A stretch of DNA of 64,000 nucleotides, taken from positions 62,001-126,000 of the forward strand of contig NZ_AEUD01000006.1 of NCBI RefSeq assembly GCF_000192435.1, given 5' to 3'. Under the pieces are notes generated by a model that was given only the letters and a program-made list of their open reading frames with translations, had not been told where the DNA came from and ran no database searches. The translations under genes were made by a program, and so were the position numbers. Shown here in pieces: positions 1 to 9,118 of this stretch. The DNA is from Gordonia neofelifaecis NRRL B-59395 (lineage in GTDB: Bacteria > Actinomycetota > Actinomycetes > Mycobacteriales > Mycobacteriaceae). The first letter of the stretch is position 1. Each line of letters starts with the position of its first letter.

Positions 1-679
1 CGTGCCGCCCGTCGATCCTGCCGTCGCGCACGGTCACCACGCGGTCGCACACCTGCGCTGCGCCGCCGTCGTGCGTCACCATCAGCACCAGCCGGTCGGG
101 TTCGTCGTGCGCCACCTCGGCGAGCAGTTCCAGCACATCGGCGCCGGTCTTCGAGTCGAGATTCCCGGTCGGTTCGTCGGCGAGCAGGATCTTCGGCTCC
201 ATCATCAACGACCGCGCGATCGCCACCCGCTGCATCTGTCCACCGGACAGTTCCGCCGGCCGATGCGCCACGCGGTCGCCGAGACCGACTCGTTCGAGGA
301 GTTCGACGGCGCGCGGTCGTGCCTTCCGCAAGGACTTCGAGTCGAGCAGCATCGGCAGCGCGACGTTCTCCCACGCCGTCAGTGTCGGGACGAGGTTGAA
401 GAACTGGAAGATGAACCCGACGCGTGTGCGGCGGAACTGCGACGCCTCGTCGTCGGTGAGTCCGCTGAGGTCGGTGCCGTCGACGCGGATACTCCCCGAG
501 GTCGGCGTGTCCAGCGCCCCGACGATGTGCAGGAGCGTCGACTTACCCGCGCCCGACGGGCCGACCACGGCGACGAACTGTCCACCCTCGAGCGTCAGCG
601 ACGCCCCGTCGAGTGCGCGCACCGTCTCGGTGCCCATGCGGTACTCGCGAACCAGGTTCGACGCCTCCACGACCGCCAA
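1..679 (-). CDS. ABC transporter ATP-binding protein, LolD/MacB type (3' end outside window)
   Basis: ATPase subunit of an ABC transporter of the kind paired with FtsX/MacB-like permeases, working at the inner face of the membrane. The reverse-strand reading shows Walker A GPSGAGKST near residue 40, the signature LSGGQMQR, Walker B ILLADEPTGNLD and the switch histidine in VTHD. No stop codon occurs before base 1, so the C-terminus and the permease expected next to it lie outside the window. In this frame two TGA codons lie just upstream. The first usable start is TTG at 679, with GAGGAG about 9 nt before it; GTG at 670 is an alternative with worse spacing. The substrate cannot be told from the ATPase alone. 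Confidence 0.9.
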   Translation of the reverse strand, partial: MAVVEASNLVREYRMGTETVRALDGASLTLEGGQFVAVVGPSGAGKSTLLHIVGALDTPTSGSIRVDGTDLSGLTDDEASQFRRTRVGFIFQFFNLVPTLTAWENVALPMLLDSKSLRKARPRAVELLERVGLGDRVAHRPAELSGGQMQRVAIARSLMMEPKILLADEPTGNLDSKTGADVLELLAEVAHDEPDRLVLMVTHDGGAAQVCDRVVTVRDGRIDGRH

Positions 680-779
680 CCGTCATCACTCCTCAGCCTC
701 GCCGCCGAATCGAACCTCGGGGGGCGGCCCCCGATGAGCCTGTTCGAAGGTCCACCACCCCCGGGTCGCCGCGATGGAC

Positions 780-1109
780 TCAGTCCTCGCCGCGCAGACG
801 CGCCTGGAGATCGGAGCGCTGCGCCGACCGTTGCGCGTCGACCTGGACGATCTGTTCGTTCACCTTGAGACGCAGGGACTTGAAGACCACCATGCCGAGC
901 GGCAGTGCGATGAGCACGCCGAACACGGCGGCGACGAGAACCGGAACATCGACGCCGACGACCTTCGCGCCGAGCATGATCACGCCCGCGATCACGACGA
1001 CGAGTGCGAGTCGCGCCAGGGTGTAAAGAGCCACCGCGCCGATGAGCGTCGTCATGGTCGCCGAGGGCTTCTGGTCGGTGTCGTCCGCGTCGGGTCGTTC
1101 TTCCGTCAT
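780..1109 (-). CDS. DUF4229-like small membrane protein
   Basis: A 109-residue protein of unknown function resembling the actinobacterial DUF4229 family. An acidic N-terminus is followed by two closely spaced hydrophobic segments (about residues 20-45 and 50-70) and a charged, Arg/Gln-rich cytosolic tail. An upstream GTG at 1133 would add eight residues, but ATG at 1109 has a -10 box TACCCT exactly 7 nt before it, which favours a leaderless start there. It lies upstream of, and on the same strand as, the ABC ATPase gene, about 100 nt away. Confidence 0.7.
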   Translation of the reverse strand: MTEERPDADDTDQKPSATMTTLIGAVALYTLARLALVVVIAGVIMLGAKVVGVDVPVLVAAVFGVLIALPLGMVVFKSLRLKVNEQIVQVDAQRSAQRSDLQARLRGED

Positions 1110-1116
1110 ACGTCCC

Positions 1117-1122
1117 AGGGTA
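1117..1122 (-). promoter_or_regulatory. -10 box of leaderless DUF4229 gene
   Basis: TACCCT on the minus strand, 7 nt before ATG 1109. No Shine-Dalgarno is present. Confidence 0.5.
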
Positions 1123-1326
1123 CTGGCGTCCACGCTTCACCTGCGAATACACCGTTCGTACGACATCTTCCGACACCCGGAGCAAGCCGAAGAATCATGA
1201 CCCATCCGACATTACGGACTCTTTACCAACGCCTGACTGTTCGAGCAACCAGCACAAATGCGTGTAGGTGTGGTGTAGCGGCGACATCGCCCGTTGACCG
1301 AAACCAGCAAGCACGAGGAGACCCTC

Positions 1327-1551
1327 ATGACCGCTATCGCCGACAACTCCGCCGCCGAATCCGGGATCATCACGCCGGCCCTGGCGACCCAGCACAACCT
1401 GACCCCGGGTCAGGTCGCCGCCATGTTCAACGTGAACCCGAAGACCGTCGCCCGCTGGGCCTCGTCCGGCGTCCTGAAGTCGATCCGCACCCCGGGCGGC
1501 CACCGCCGCTTCCGTGAAGCGGATGTCGTGGAGCTGTTGAACCGCTCCTGA
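1327..1551 (+). CDS. bldC: BldC-like developmental regulator (MerR-type helix-turn-helix)
   Basis: A 74-residue DNA-binding protein. Residues 21-70 form a single winged-helix domain of the MerR/excisionase type: LTPGQVAAMFNVNPKTVARW is the helix-turn-helix and TPGGHRRFRE the wing. There is no effector domain, as in Streptomyces BldC, which binds direct repeats cooperatively. The 5' extension from TTG 1294 is rejected because ATG 1327 has a well-placed GAGGAG six nt upstream. It stands alone, followed by a long stem-loop element. A role in regulating growth or stress genes is inferred from the family; the targets here are unknown. Confidence 0.9.
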   Translation: MTAIADNSAAESGIITPALATQHNLTPGQVAAMFNVNPKTVARWASSGVLKSIRTPGGHRRFREADVVELLNRS

Positions 1552-1561
1552 GCACTCGTCT

Positions 1562-1690
1562 ACAGCTCGGCCCCAGTCGGGCCGCCCCCTGTCTCCTCGG
1601 CAGTCCTCAGCACCTCGCCTAGCGGCTCGGTGCCTGCGGAGAGCTCGGAGATCAGCGGGCGGCCCGACTGGGGCCGAGCTGTTTTCTGTA
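1562..1690 (+). ncRNA. Long stem-structured element downstream of bldC (terminator or small RNA)
   Basis: Bases 1562-1587 and 1657-1682 are perfect 26-bp inverted repeats separated by 69 nt, followed by TTTTC. The interior can fold further, for example GCACC near 1612 with GGTGC near 1630 and the adjacent GGCAG with CTGC, so the whole looks like a rod-shaped RNA of about 125 nt. It starts 10 nt after the bldC stop. It could be the bldC transcription terminator, but the stem and interior are much larger than those of ordinary terminators in this window, so a processed or independent small RNA is also possible. I could not match it to a known RNA family. Confidence 0.5.
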
Positions 1691-1752
1691 GGCTTGGTTC
1701 AACAGTCCACTCTTGCGTGTGTGTGCGCTGGTCTTCCTGGAGGTGACGTGCC

Positions 1753-1920
1753 GTGGCGTACTTGTTCGTGGTCGCGGTCGTGATCCTCGCCGCCTACCTG
1801 TCGTGGCGGCTGGTTCAGACCCGAGGCCAGGAGATCGTCACGCACGACGCCCGCTCGTCGGTCCCGCGCGGCCCCGACGACGACCCCGACTTCCTGCGCA
1901 CGCTCGACGACCCGCAATAG
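1753..1920 (+). CDS. 55-residue single-pass membrane protein, unknown function
   Basis: A short open reading frame starting with GTG and preceded by GGAGG nine nt upstream. Residues 3-20 (LFVVAVVILAAYLSW) form one hydrophobic helix, followed by a polar, acidic tail ending TLDDPQ. It converges on the ccsB end of the cytochrome c maturation genes, with a 20-bp hairpin between them. I recognise no family. The good ribosome-binding site, a membrane helix followed by a charged tail, and the terminator placed just after it support it as a real gene. Confidence 0.6.
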   Translation: MAYLFVVAVVILAAYLSWRLVQTRGQEIVTHDARSSVPRGPDDDPDFLRTLDDPQ

Positions 1921-1946
1921 GGCTCCTGCCGAGCTCGCCAAGTGCT

Positions 1947-1991
1947 TGTGCCGTTGATCGTGACCACCACGTGGTCACGATCAACGGCACA
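1947..1991. terminator. Perfect 20-bp hairpin between convergent genes
   Basis: Arms 1947-1966 and 1972-1991 are exact inverted repeats around the 5-nt loop CCACG. No T-run follows on either strand. It lies between the 55-residue protein gene and ccsB, so it would serve both directions. Confidence 0.65.
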
Positions 1992-2028
1992 GACGTTCCC
2001 CGCGAGTGGCCGACGAAGACCTACGCCG

Positions 2029-3045
2029 TCAGAGGCCGGCGTACGAGTGCAGGCCGGAGACCACGAGGTTGATGGCGAAGAGGTTGAACAGCAGGGCGAC
2101 GAAGCCTGCGACGTTGACCCAGGCCGCCGCGTTGCGCCAGCCGGCGGTCGCGCGCGCGTGCAGGTAGGCCGCGTAGATCACCCACGCGATGAACGACACG
2201 GTCTCCTTGGGGTCCCATCCCCAGAACCGGCCCCACGACGCCTCGGCCCAGATGGCACCGAAGATGATGCCGAGACCGAACAGGGGGAAGCCGATCACCG
2301 TGCACTTGTAGGCGGTGCGGTCGAGCGCGTCGGCGCTCGGCAGGTGGCCGAGGAGGCGACGCATCGAGGCCGCGACACCGGTGGAGGTCTCGTCGACCTC
2401 GCCGACGGTCGGCCACTTGGTACGGACCAGGTAGAGGATGCTCGCGACACCGGCGACCAGCAGCACGCCCGACGAGATCGAGATGACGGAGACGTGGATG
2501 GCCAGCCAGTACGACTTGAGCGCGGGCACGACCGGTGCGGCCTGCGTGTAGAGGTAGCGACCCGCGATGAACATCAGCAGGGTCACCGGCACCAGCACGA
2601 AACTCAGGAGCGGACGCGACTCCTTCTTGCGGAGCACCACCAGTCCGGCGCCCACACAGGCGACACAGGTCAGTGAGATGAACTCGTACATGTTGCCCCA
2701 CGGCGCGCGGTCGGTCGCGAAGCCGCGCAGCACGATGGAACCGAGATGCGCGAGGAAGCCGACCCAGACCACCGGGTAAGCCATCGCCGCGAGCTTCTCG
2801 CCGAGCGACCGCCGCGGTGCGGGACCCGCCACGCGACCGGGAACACGGTCGTCGGACGAACCGCCGCCGCCGACCCCGGCACCGACCAGCTCGGCCTGCC
2901 GCTCGTCCAGTCGCGCGTACCGCGCGGCGGCCAACGCCCCGAGGAACATCAGCATCGCGAGCACGTAGACCGTGATGCTGGTGGCGAAGAGCCAGTCGGA
3001 GTAGCGAGCCAATGTCTCGTTGACGTATCCGGCGTCGTCGTTCAT
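2029..3045 (-). CDS. ccsB: Cytochrome c biogenesis protein CcsB (CcsA/ResC type)
   Basis: Heme-handling subunit of the system II cytochrome c synthetase, which joins heme to CXXCH motifs outside the membrane. The 338-residue protein has about eight hydrophobic segments, the WGNMYEF sequence near residue 116, and the heme-binding tryptophan-rich motif WGWDPKET at 275-282. A Gly/Ser-rich loop near residues 55-65 is lineage-specific. ATG 3045 has GAGGAAG upstream. It follows resB, ccdA and the TlpA-like gene in the same direction, which together make the whole maturation set. From memory it matches M. tuberculosis Rv0529. Confidence 0.95.
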   Translation of the reverse strand: MNDDAGYVNETLARYSDWLFATSITVYVLAMLMFLGALAAARYARLDERQAELVGAGVGGGGSSDDRVPGRVAGPAPRRSLGEKLAAMAYPVVWVGFLAHLGSIVLRGFATDRAPWGNMYEFISLTCVACVGAGLVVLRKKESRPLLSFVLVPVTLLMFIAGRYLYTQAAPVVPALKSYWLAIHVSVISISSGVLLVAGVASILYLVRTKWPTVGEVDETSTGVAASMRRLLGHLPSADALDRTAYKCTVIGFPLFGLGIIFGAIWAEASWGRFWGWDPKETVSFIAWVIYAAYLHARATAGWRNAAAWVNVAGFVALLFNLFAINLVVSGLHSYAGL

Positions 3046-3079
3046 GAACGCTTCCTCATCTCATCGCACAGCCGAGCAC

Positions 3080-4708
3080 TCACAGCTTGGCCCGAGTCTT
3101 CGCCGCGCCGGTCTGGAACAGGCCTCGCGCCTGCTCCTCGAATCCGTCGCCCCAGCCCGCCTGATCGGTACGGGCCAGGCCGGCCACTTCTACTACAGTA
3201 CGTCGTTCACCGGCGTCGGCAACAGGCACGAGGCGTGCCCAGATGCGGCGACGGCGGATCATCAGCGAGACCACCAGACCACCGACCATCACGATGGCCG
3301 AGATCAGCACGCCGGTCTGAGCCGGGTCGTGCGAGACCTGCACCGACACCCATCGCCGGTACCCGTCGAAGCGGACCTTGGTGCCGTCGGGAAGGGTCGT
3401 GTCCGCACCCTCGGCGAGGTTCACGGAGACCTTCTGTGTGAGCCTTCCCTGGTCGATCAGCGTCTGGTCGAGCTGGTACACGTTCTGTGGCCGGCCGGTG
3501 TCGAGTCCGGTGTCGCCCTGATAGACGCGGACCGCGACGGTCGGTTTGTTCGGAACGGGCGACGCCGAGTCGAGCAGCTCGGCGTGCGGGAACACCGCGT
3601 CCGGAGCGAACAACCCCTCGATCGCGACCTGGTGCTTCCGCCGATCGTCCTCATTCGGGTACATCCCGGCCGGGGTATCGATCCGGACGGCGCCCTCGGA
3701 CAACATCGTCTGGGTCGACTGCGGGATGAACGGCGTCGTCTCGGTGCGCGTCTCCCCGTTCGGGAAGGTCACCGTGAAGGTCGGTGCGAAACCGTTGCCG
3801 AGCACGTACACGCGGTCCCCCGCGATACGCAGCGGCTTGTTGACCTGGACGGACGTCGTCGGCCACTCCTTGCCCGGCTTCGTGACGTCCGTCGTGTACG
3901 CCATCTTCGCGTCGTACATCTCGGGCTGACCGCTGGGCAGGAACTTCGCCTCGAAATCGTCGATCCGGATGCAGAACGGCGCCAGCCCCGTGCCGTCGAC
4001 CATCGATCCGGAGCGGAACGAGTCGTACACCGCGGTCGACGTGTTGCAGAGCACCTGGTCGCCGTCGGCGACCAGCGTGCGGCTGCCCTCGTATCCGAAG
4101 AGCTTGCCGACCGCGATCGTGATCAGCAACGACAGCAGCGCGAAGTGGAAGACGAGGTTGCCGAACTCCCGCAGGTATCCCTTCTCCGCGGAGACCTCGA
4201 CGGCTCCGTCCGGGTACCGCTTCGACGGCTCGACCGTCCGCACCTCGGTGCGCCAGCCGCGCAGGTTCCCGCCGATCCGTTCAGCGATCTCGGCGGGCTC
4301 GCCGTCGACGGTCTCGGTGATGTGCCTCGGCATCCGGCTGAGATTGCGCGGCGCCTTGACCGGGCGCGTCCGCAGCGCCTTGTAGTGTTCGATGGTCCTC
4401 GGGGTGAGGCAGCCGACCAGTGAGACGAAGAGCAGCACGTACACGGCGGTGAACCAGGCCGACGAGAACACGTCGAACAGCTGCATCCGGTCCATCCACG
4501 TGCCGAGCTGCCCGTGGTCGGCGATGTATTTGAGCGTCTTCTGCTCGTTCAGCTCGCGCTGGGGCAGCAGTGCTCCGGGGATCGCCGCCAGGGCGAGCAG
4601 GAACAGCAGTGCCAGCGCGGTGCGCATCGAGGTCAGGCCACGCCATACCTTGCGCAGCGGAGCGACGACGAACCGCGTGAGCGCGGACGGCTTGACGGGC
4701 TGAGTCAT
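3080..4708 (-). CDS. resB: Cytochrome c biogenesis protein ResB
   Basis: Partner of CcsB in system II cytochrome c maturation; it delivers or holds heme and apocytochrome on the outer side of the membrane. 542 residues: three hydrophobic segments in the first 210 residues, a large extracytoplasmic region (about 215-460) and a final membrane helix near 470-490 followed by a basic cytosolic tail. The reading frame stays open far upstream, but ATG 4708 overlaps the ccdA stop in ATGA and matches the family start. Translational coupling with ccdA is likely. Confidence 0.93.
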   Translation of the reverse strand: MTQPVKPSALTRFVVAPLRKVWRGLTSMRTALALLFLLALAAIPGALLPQRELNEQKTLKYIADHGQLGTWMDRMQLFDVFSSAWFTAVYVLLFVSLVGCLTPRTIEHYKALRTRPVKAPRNLSRMPRHITETVDGEPAEIAERIGGNLRGWRTEVRTVEPSKRYPDGAVEVSAEKGYLREFGNLVFHFALLSLLITIAVGKLFGYEGSRTLVADGDQVLCNTSTAVYDSFRSGSMVDGTGLAPFCIRIDDFEAKFLPSGQPEMYDAKMAYTTDVTKPGKEWPTTSVQVNKPLRIAGDRVYVLGNGFAPTFTVTFPNGETRTETTPFIPQSTQTMLSEGAVRIDTPAGMYPNEDDRRKHQVAIEGLFAPDAVFPHAELLDSASPVPNKPTVAVRVYQGDTGLDTGRPQNVYQLDQTLIDQGRLTQKVSVNLAEGADTTLPDGTKVRFDGYRRWVSVQVSHDPAQTGVLISAIVMVGGLVVSLMIRRRRIWARLVPVADAGERRTVVEVAGLARTDQAGWGDGFEEQARGLFQTGAAKTRAKL

Positions 4709-5514
4709 ACAGGCAACTCCACGTCGGTGATCAATGACATCCGAATCCAGTCGACGAACTCGTTCCACCAGCCGGCCACCAGCATCACGCCGACCACGAT
4801 CAGCAGCACGCCGCCGATGATCTGAATGGTGCGGGCGTGCCTGCGGACGAAGCCGAGACTGCGGACGGCCCAGGCGGAGGAGAAGGCGAGGACCATGAAC
4901 GGGATCCCCAGGCCGAAGCAGTATGCGGCCACCATGAGCGCTCCGCGGACCGGGGTACTTCCGTCGGTGCTCATCGCGACGCCGATCACGGCGCCCAGCG
5001 TCGCGCTGCTGCACGGAATCCAGCCGACCGCGAACACCGCGCCGAGAATCGGCGCGCCGATCACGCCCGAGTAGCGTCGGGGCGCCATCCGCTTGTCGCG
5101 CTGCAGGAACGGGATCATCCCGATGAACACCAGGCCCATGACGATGGTGAAGACACCGCCGATGCGCTGCATGAGCTGCAGTCGGTCGGCGTCGAGGAAC
5201 ACCGACGTGACGCCGAACAGCGCCGCGGTCGCGAGCACGTAGACGACGGTGAAGCCGAGGACGAACAACCCGGCCGCGCCGACCACGCGCCAGCGGCCCG
5301 ACTTCCGATCCTCGTCGGCACTGACCGCGGGAGCCTCCGCGCCGACCAGTCCGGCCAGGTACGAGAGGTAGCCGGGAACGAGCGGGACCACGCACGGCGA
5401 GGCGAACGAGATCAGGCCGACCAGGATGCACACGCCGAGCGCGAGCAGCAGCGGACCGCTGGTGACCGTTCCGGCGAAAGTCGCGCCGAGATCGGCCAGG
5501 TAGACCTCGGTCAT
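4705..5514 (-). CDS. ccdA: CcdA-like thiol:disulfide transmembrane transporter
   Basis: Moves reducing power across the membrane to extracytoplasmic thioredoxin-like proteins so that apocytochrome c cysteines stay reduced. 269 residues with six hydrophobic segments. The paired reactive cysteines are visible in SFASPCVVPLVPGY (helix 1) and GWIPCSSATLG (helix 4). Start ATG 5514 overlaps the stop of the TlpA-like gene in ATGA. The stop overlaps the resB start in the same way, so the three genes are tightly coupled. Confidence 0.95.
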   Translation of the reverse strand: MTEVYLADLGATFAGTVTSGPLLLALGVCILVGLISFASPCVVPLVPGYLSYLAGLVGAEAPAVSADEDRKSGRWRVVGAAGLFVLGFTVVYVLATAALFGVTSVFLDADRLQLMQRIGGVFTIVMGLVFIGMIPFLQRDKRMAPRRYSGVIGAPILGAVFAVGWIPCSSATLGAVIGVAMSTDGSTPVRGALMVAAYCFGLGIPFMVLAFSSAWAVRSLGFVRRHARTIQIIGGVLLIVVGVMLVAGWWNEFVDWIRMSLITDVELPV

Positions 5515-6122
5515 TGCGTCGCCGGACCTTCGGCGGCCACCTTCAGGACCGCGTCGCGCAGTTCGTCGGCCGTGATCGCGCGCAGGAAGACCTTGGCCGG
5601 ACGATGCTGCCGGTCCAGGATCATCGTCGTCGGCACGACGCCGACGGGGACGCCGAGCGCGGCGAGGCTGGCGCCGCCGTAGTCGTAGATCGACGGGTAG
5701 GGCACCTTGCGGTCGGAGACGAAGTCGCTCGCACTCGAGCGGGAGTCGCGGAAGTTGATCCCGACGAACTGCACGCCCTTGTCCTTGGTCTCCGCGAAGA
5801 CGTCCTCCAGGTCGCGGAACTCGGTGCGACACGGCGGGCACCATGACGCCCACACGTTCACGACCATCACCTTGTCCGCGTAATCCGAGAACTTCACGTC
5901 CCCGTCGCCGGCGAGGTCCTCACCGGTCACGTCACCGATGGTGCGCCGCGAGCCCTGGTCGTACTCGATGACCGTCTTGCCGCCGGGCGAGACGAACTGG
6001 TTGCCGTTGCCGGTCGCGACCGCATCGTCACCGGTGCTGCACCCGGCCAGGACTGCGACCGCGGCGATCAGCGCGCAGGCCGCCGCCGCGACCCGGCCCG
6101 ACCTCGACTTCAGGCCCGTCAT
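5511..6122 (-). CDS. TlpA/ResA-like thioredoxin lipoprotein
   Basis: Membrane-anchored reductant for cytochrome c maturation. 203 residues: a signal peptide with lipobox LAGC (Cys28), then a thioredoxin fold with redox motif WCPPC at 94-98 and the cis-proline region GVVPTT near the end. It receives electrons from CcdA, its downstream neighbour. ATG 6122 overlaps the stop of the preceding phosphatase gene (ATGA). Upstream extensions of the frame were rejected because they would remove the signal peptide from the N-terminus. Confidence 0.93.
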   Translation of the reverse strand: MTGLKSRSGRVAAAACALIAAVAVLAGCSTGDDAVATGNGNQFVSPGGKTVIEYDQGSRRTIGDVTGEDLAGDGDVKFSDYADKVMVVNVWASWCPPCRTEFRDLEDVFAETKDKGVQFVGINFRDSRSSASDFVSDRKVPYPSIYDYGGASLAALGVPVGVVPTTMILDRQHRPAKVFLRAITADELRDAVLKVAAEGPATQ

Positions 6123-6745
6123 GCTCCGGTGACCCGGGGATCGGATGCGCCGGCCGGCTCGGAGTAGACGATGTCGACGAGCGCGTCGTCGTCGTAGATC
6201 AGGGAGGTCAACGACGCGAGCGAGCACTGCCGCACGCGGGGGTCGTGCCACAGGCGCTGTCCCTCGAGGAAACGTCGCAGGGTGTACACCGGCAACTGGT
6301 GGCTGACGCAGATCGCCTCGTGGCCGCGCGCGGCGTCGCGTGCGGTGCTGGCCGCGGCGAGCATGCGGTGCGCGATCTGGATGTACGGCTCGCCCCACGA
6401 CGGCGTGAACGGGTCACGCAGTTTGAGCCAGTGCCGCGGGCGGCTCAGCGCGCCGTCGCCCACCGCCACCTTGAGACCCTCGAACTGGTTGTCCGCCTCG
6501 ATGAGATCGTCGACCGTGGTGATCTGCAGGTCGTGGGCGGCCGCGATCGGGGTCGCGGTCTCCTGCGCACGCTGCAGCGGGGACGCGAAGACATGGGTGA
6601 TGTCGTGATCCGCGAGGGCGTCTGCCACCTGCCGGGCCTGAGCGGCACCGGCGTCGGAGAGGCGGAAGCCGGGCAGACGGCCGTACAGGATGCCCTCGGG
6701 GTTGTGCACCTCGCCGTGGCGCATCATGTGGACGATCGTCTTCAT
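6119..6745 (-). CDS. Histidine phosphatase (phosphoglycerate mutase-like)
   Basis: A 208-residue member of the histidine phosphatase superfamily. The catalytic RHG is at residues 9-11 (HMMRHGEVHNP), with the second arginine in SPLQRAQET and the second histidine in VSHQLPV. The substrate is not known; the M. tuberculosis counterpart Rv0525 is also unassigned. Its position between hemL and the cytochrome c genes, with overlaps at both ends (TGATG with hemL), shows that it is part of one transcript. Confidence 0.9.
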   Translation of the reverse strand: MKTIVHMMRHGEVHNPEGILYGRLPGFRLSDAGAAQARQVADALADHDITHVFASPLQRAQETATPIAAAHDLQITTVDDLIEADNQFEGLKVAVGDGALSRPRHWLKLRDPFTPSWGEPYIQIAHRMLAAASTARDAARGHEAICVSHQLPVYTLRRFLEGQRLWHDPRVRQCSLASLTSLIYDDDALVDIVYSEPAGASDPRVTGA

Positions 6746-8088
6746 CAGGCTCCCTCCCCGGGATCTACTGCGGCGGCCGCGGCTGCCGCAGCCGCGGGAA
6801 GTGCGTCGGCGATGATCGAGAACGCCTCATCGTCGAGTGCTGCGGACACGAACCACGCTTCGAACGCGCTCGGCGGCGGATACACGCCACGTGCCAGCAG
6901 TGCGTGGAAGAACGGGGCGAACCGCCAGGTCTGCGTCGCCTTCACTCCGGCGTAGTCGACGATGGGCTCGGTCGAGTCGGTGAAGAAGACACTGAACAGG
7001 CTGCCCGCCTTCTGCACGCGATGGGCGACGCCGGCTTCGGTGAGCGCGGCGCCGATCATCGTCGCGAGTCGGTCGGCGTTGGCGTCGAGGGTGGCGTAGA
7101 CGTCGGCGGTCGCATGCCGCAGCGTGGCGAGGCCCGCGGCGACTGCCACCGGGTTACCGGACAGCGTCCCCGCCTGGTACACCGGTCCGGTCGGGGCGAG
7201 ATGCTCCATGATGTCGGTCCGACCGCCGAATGCCGCGGCGGGCAGACCGCCGCTCATCACCTTGCCGAAGGTGTAGAGGTCTCCGGCGACGCCGTCGAGA
7301 CCGTAGTACCCGGCCGGGCTGACGCGGAACCCGGTCATCACCTCGTCCATGATCAGCAGGGCGCCGCTCTCCGCGGTGATCGTGCGCAGGCCCTCGTTGA
7401 ATCCGGCGACGGGTGCCACCGCGCCCATGTTGCCCGCCGCCGCCTCGGTGATGACGGCGGCGATGTCGGAGCCGTGCTCGGCGAACACCTTCCGCACGGC
7501 GTCGAGATCGTTGTACGGCACCACCAGGGTGTCGTGCGCCGCGGCACCGGTGACGCCGGGCGATGTCGGCAGCCCGAGCGTCGCGACGCCGGAGCCCGCG
7601 TCGGCCAGGAGCGCGTCCACATGGCCGTGGTAGCAGCCGGCGAACTTCACGATCTTCGAGCGGCCGGTGTATCCGCGGGCCAGCCGGACCGCCGACATGG
7701 TGGCCTCGGTGCCCGAGTTGACCAGTCGCACCCGCGAGACCGGATCGACGCGGTCGATGATCTCTTCGGCCAGTTCGATCTCGCCGGCCGTCGGCGCACC
7801 GAACGAGAGGCCGGTCGTGGCCGCGCGCTGGACCGCCTCGACGATGGCCGGATGGGCGTGTCCGAGAATCATCGGACCCCACGAGCACACCAGGTCGACG
7901 TAGCTGTTCCCGTCGACGTCGGTGAGCCGCCAGCCCTTGGCCTCGGAGATGAACCGAGGGGTGCCGCCGACCGCGGAGAACGCCCTGACCGGCGAGTTCA
8001 CGCCACCGGGAACCGCTCGCGTCGCCCGCTCGAACAGCTCTGCGCTGGTTGCCGTGTTCGCCGCGGAATCGTCGAGAGGTTGAGCCAT
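6745..8088 (-). CDS. hemL: Glutamate-1-semialdehyde 2,1-aminomutase
   Basis: Converts glutamate-1-semialdehyde to 5-aminolevulinate, the step after HemA in the C5 heme pathway, using pyridoxal phosphate. 447 residues. The PLP lysine is K276 in TFGKVMSGG, with the cofactor aspartate in [10 protein letters not shown] and the GxxNSGTEA loop at 123-130. The C-terminus carries an unusual run of about nine alanines followed by VDPGEGA. ATG 8088 has GGAG upstream. It heads the operon running into the cytochrome c genes, linking heme supply to heme use. Confidence 0.96.
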   Translation of the reverse strand: MAQPLDDSAANTATSAELFERATRAVPGGVNSPVRAFSAVGGTPRFISEAKGWRLTDVDGNSYVDLVCSWGPMILGHAHPAIVEAVQRAATTGLSFGAPTAGEIELAEEIIDRVDPVSRVRLVNSGTEATMSAVRLARGYTGRSKIVKFAGCYHGHVDALLADAGSGVATLGLPTSPGVTGAAAHDTLVVPYNDLDAVRKVFAEHGSDIAAVITEAAAGNMGAVAPVAGFNEGLRTITAESGALLIMDEVMTGFRVSPAGYYGLDGVAGDLYTFGKVMSGGLPAAAFGGRTDIMEHLAPTGPVYQAGTLSGNPVAVAAGLATLRHATADVYATLDANADRLATMIGAALTEAGVAHRVQKAGSLFSVFFTDSTEPIVDYAGVKATQTWRFAPFFHALLARGVYPPPSAFEAWFVSAALDDEAFSIIADALPAAAAAAAAAVDPGEGA

Positions 8089-8209
8089 GATCTCCAGTGT
8101 TCCAAATCGAAGCGCCTCGGCCCAATCGCTGCCTACTCCGTCACACCGACCTGCCGGTTCTGAGCGTTTTCCCAGGTTGATCAGGTAATGACTGCGTCTC
8201 CGACGCCGG

Positions 8210-9115
8210 TCAGCCGATCTGCGGCGCTATCGCCTCGGCAATGGCCCGCTGCCCGGCGACGTTCGGATGCATGACGATCGCGGTGTCGGCGCCGATCTGC
8301 GGCTCGATCCACCGCATCCCCCGGGGCGAGCAGGCCTCGTGTCCGACCGAACGCGCGGCCGTGTCGACGTACGTCGCGCCCTCCAGCCGCGCGGCCGCGG
8401 CGATCGCGGTGTTGAGCCGCGCCTGGACTCGGTGCACGTACTCGGCGTCGCCGTCGGCGATGCCGACCGCGGGACGGCACGTGGTCTTCTCCGGCGTCAG
8501 CCAGGGGTAGCCGGCGACGAACACCTTGGCGTGCGGGGCCCGCTCGCGGATGTCGTGCAACGCCTTCGCGACCGCAGGCATCGTGCGGTCGGCGATCTCG
8601 GCGAACGGTTCGTTCCCCAGCTTCTGCAGACACGGCGAGCCGGTCGGATCGTCCTGCGCCAACCGTGTGCACTCACCGACCAGCGTGGTGAACAGCGCCG
8701 AGTCGTTACCGCCGATCATCAGGGTCACGTAGGCGGTCTCCGGGCGCAGCGCGGAGAGCTGCGGATCGACGCCGTCGTACTGCGAGGTGTACAGGTCGTC
8801 CGTGGTCGCACCCGCGCACGAGACGTCGACGACCCGGAGTCCGCGGGCCCGACCGACCACCTCGCCGAAGTTCTCCTGCGACCGCTGGCACAGCAGCGGC
8901 GAGTCGTCGACGAGCGGTGACGTGCCCGCGCCCGAGGCATAGCTGTCCCCGAGATGTACGAGCAGCGGTTTCGTCGGCGACTGCGCGATCGGCGCCGGGC
9001 CTCTCCCCTCGCGTGGCGTCGCGTCGATCATCCACAGTGCGCCCGCGACGATCACCACCAGTGCCGCTACGGCTGACAATGCGGGTACCAGCGCTCCCCT
9101 CAGCGTCGGTTTCAA
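8210..9115 (-). CDS. SGNH/GDSL-type esterase, exported or membrane-anchored
   Basis: A 301-residue serine esterase. An N-terminal hydrophobic segment (about 8-30) anchors or exports it. The block I serine is in GDSYASG (near 57-63), block III is GGND, and the catalytic His is in MHPNVAGQ. Several cysteines (LCQRS, VSCAGA, GECTRL, SPCLQK, KTTCR, EACSPRG) suggest the disulfides seen in Streptomyces-type SGNH esterases. The start is TTG 9115, three nt after the stop of the preceding gene. The natural substrate is unknown. Confidence 0.85.
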   Translation of the reverse strand: MKPTLRGALVPALSAVAALVVIVAGALWMIDATPREGRGPAPIAQSPTKPLLVHLGDSYASGAGTSPLVDDSPLLCQRSQENFGEVVGRARGLRVVDVSCAGATTDDLYTSQYDGVDPQLSALRPETAYVTLMIGGNDSALFTTLVGECTRLAQDDPTGSPCLQKLGNEPFAEIADRTMPAVAKALHDIRERAPHAKVFVAGYPWLTPEKTTCRPAVGIADGDAEYVHRVQARLNTAIAAAARLEGATYVDTAARSVGHEACSPRGMRWIEPQIGADTAIVMHPNVAGQRAIAEAIAPQIG

Positions 9116-9118
9116 GAG

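Noticed and set aside
1562..1690. 6C RNA or 6S RNA
   Set aside because: No pair of loops with six cytosines as in 6C RNA, and too short with no clear central bubble for 6S; left as unassigned.
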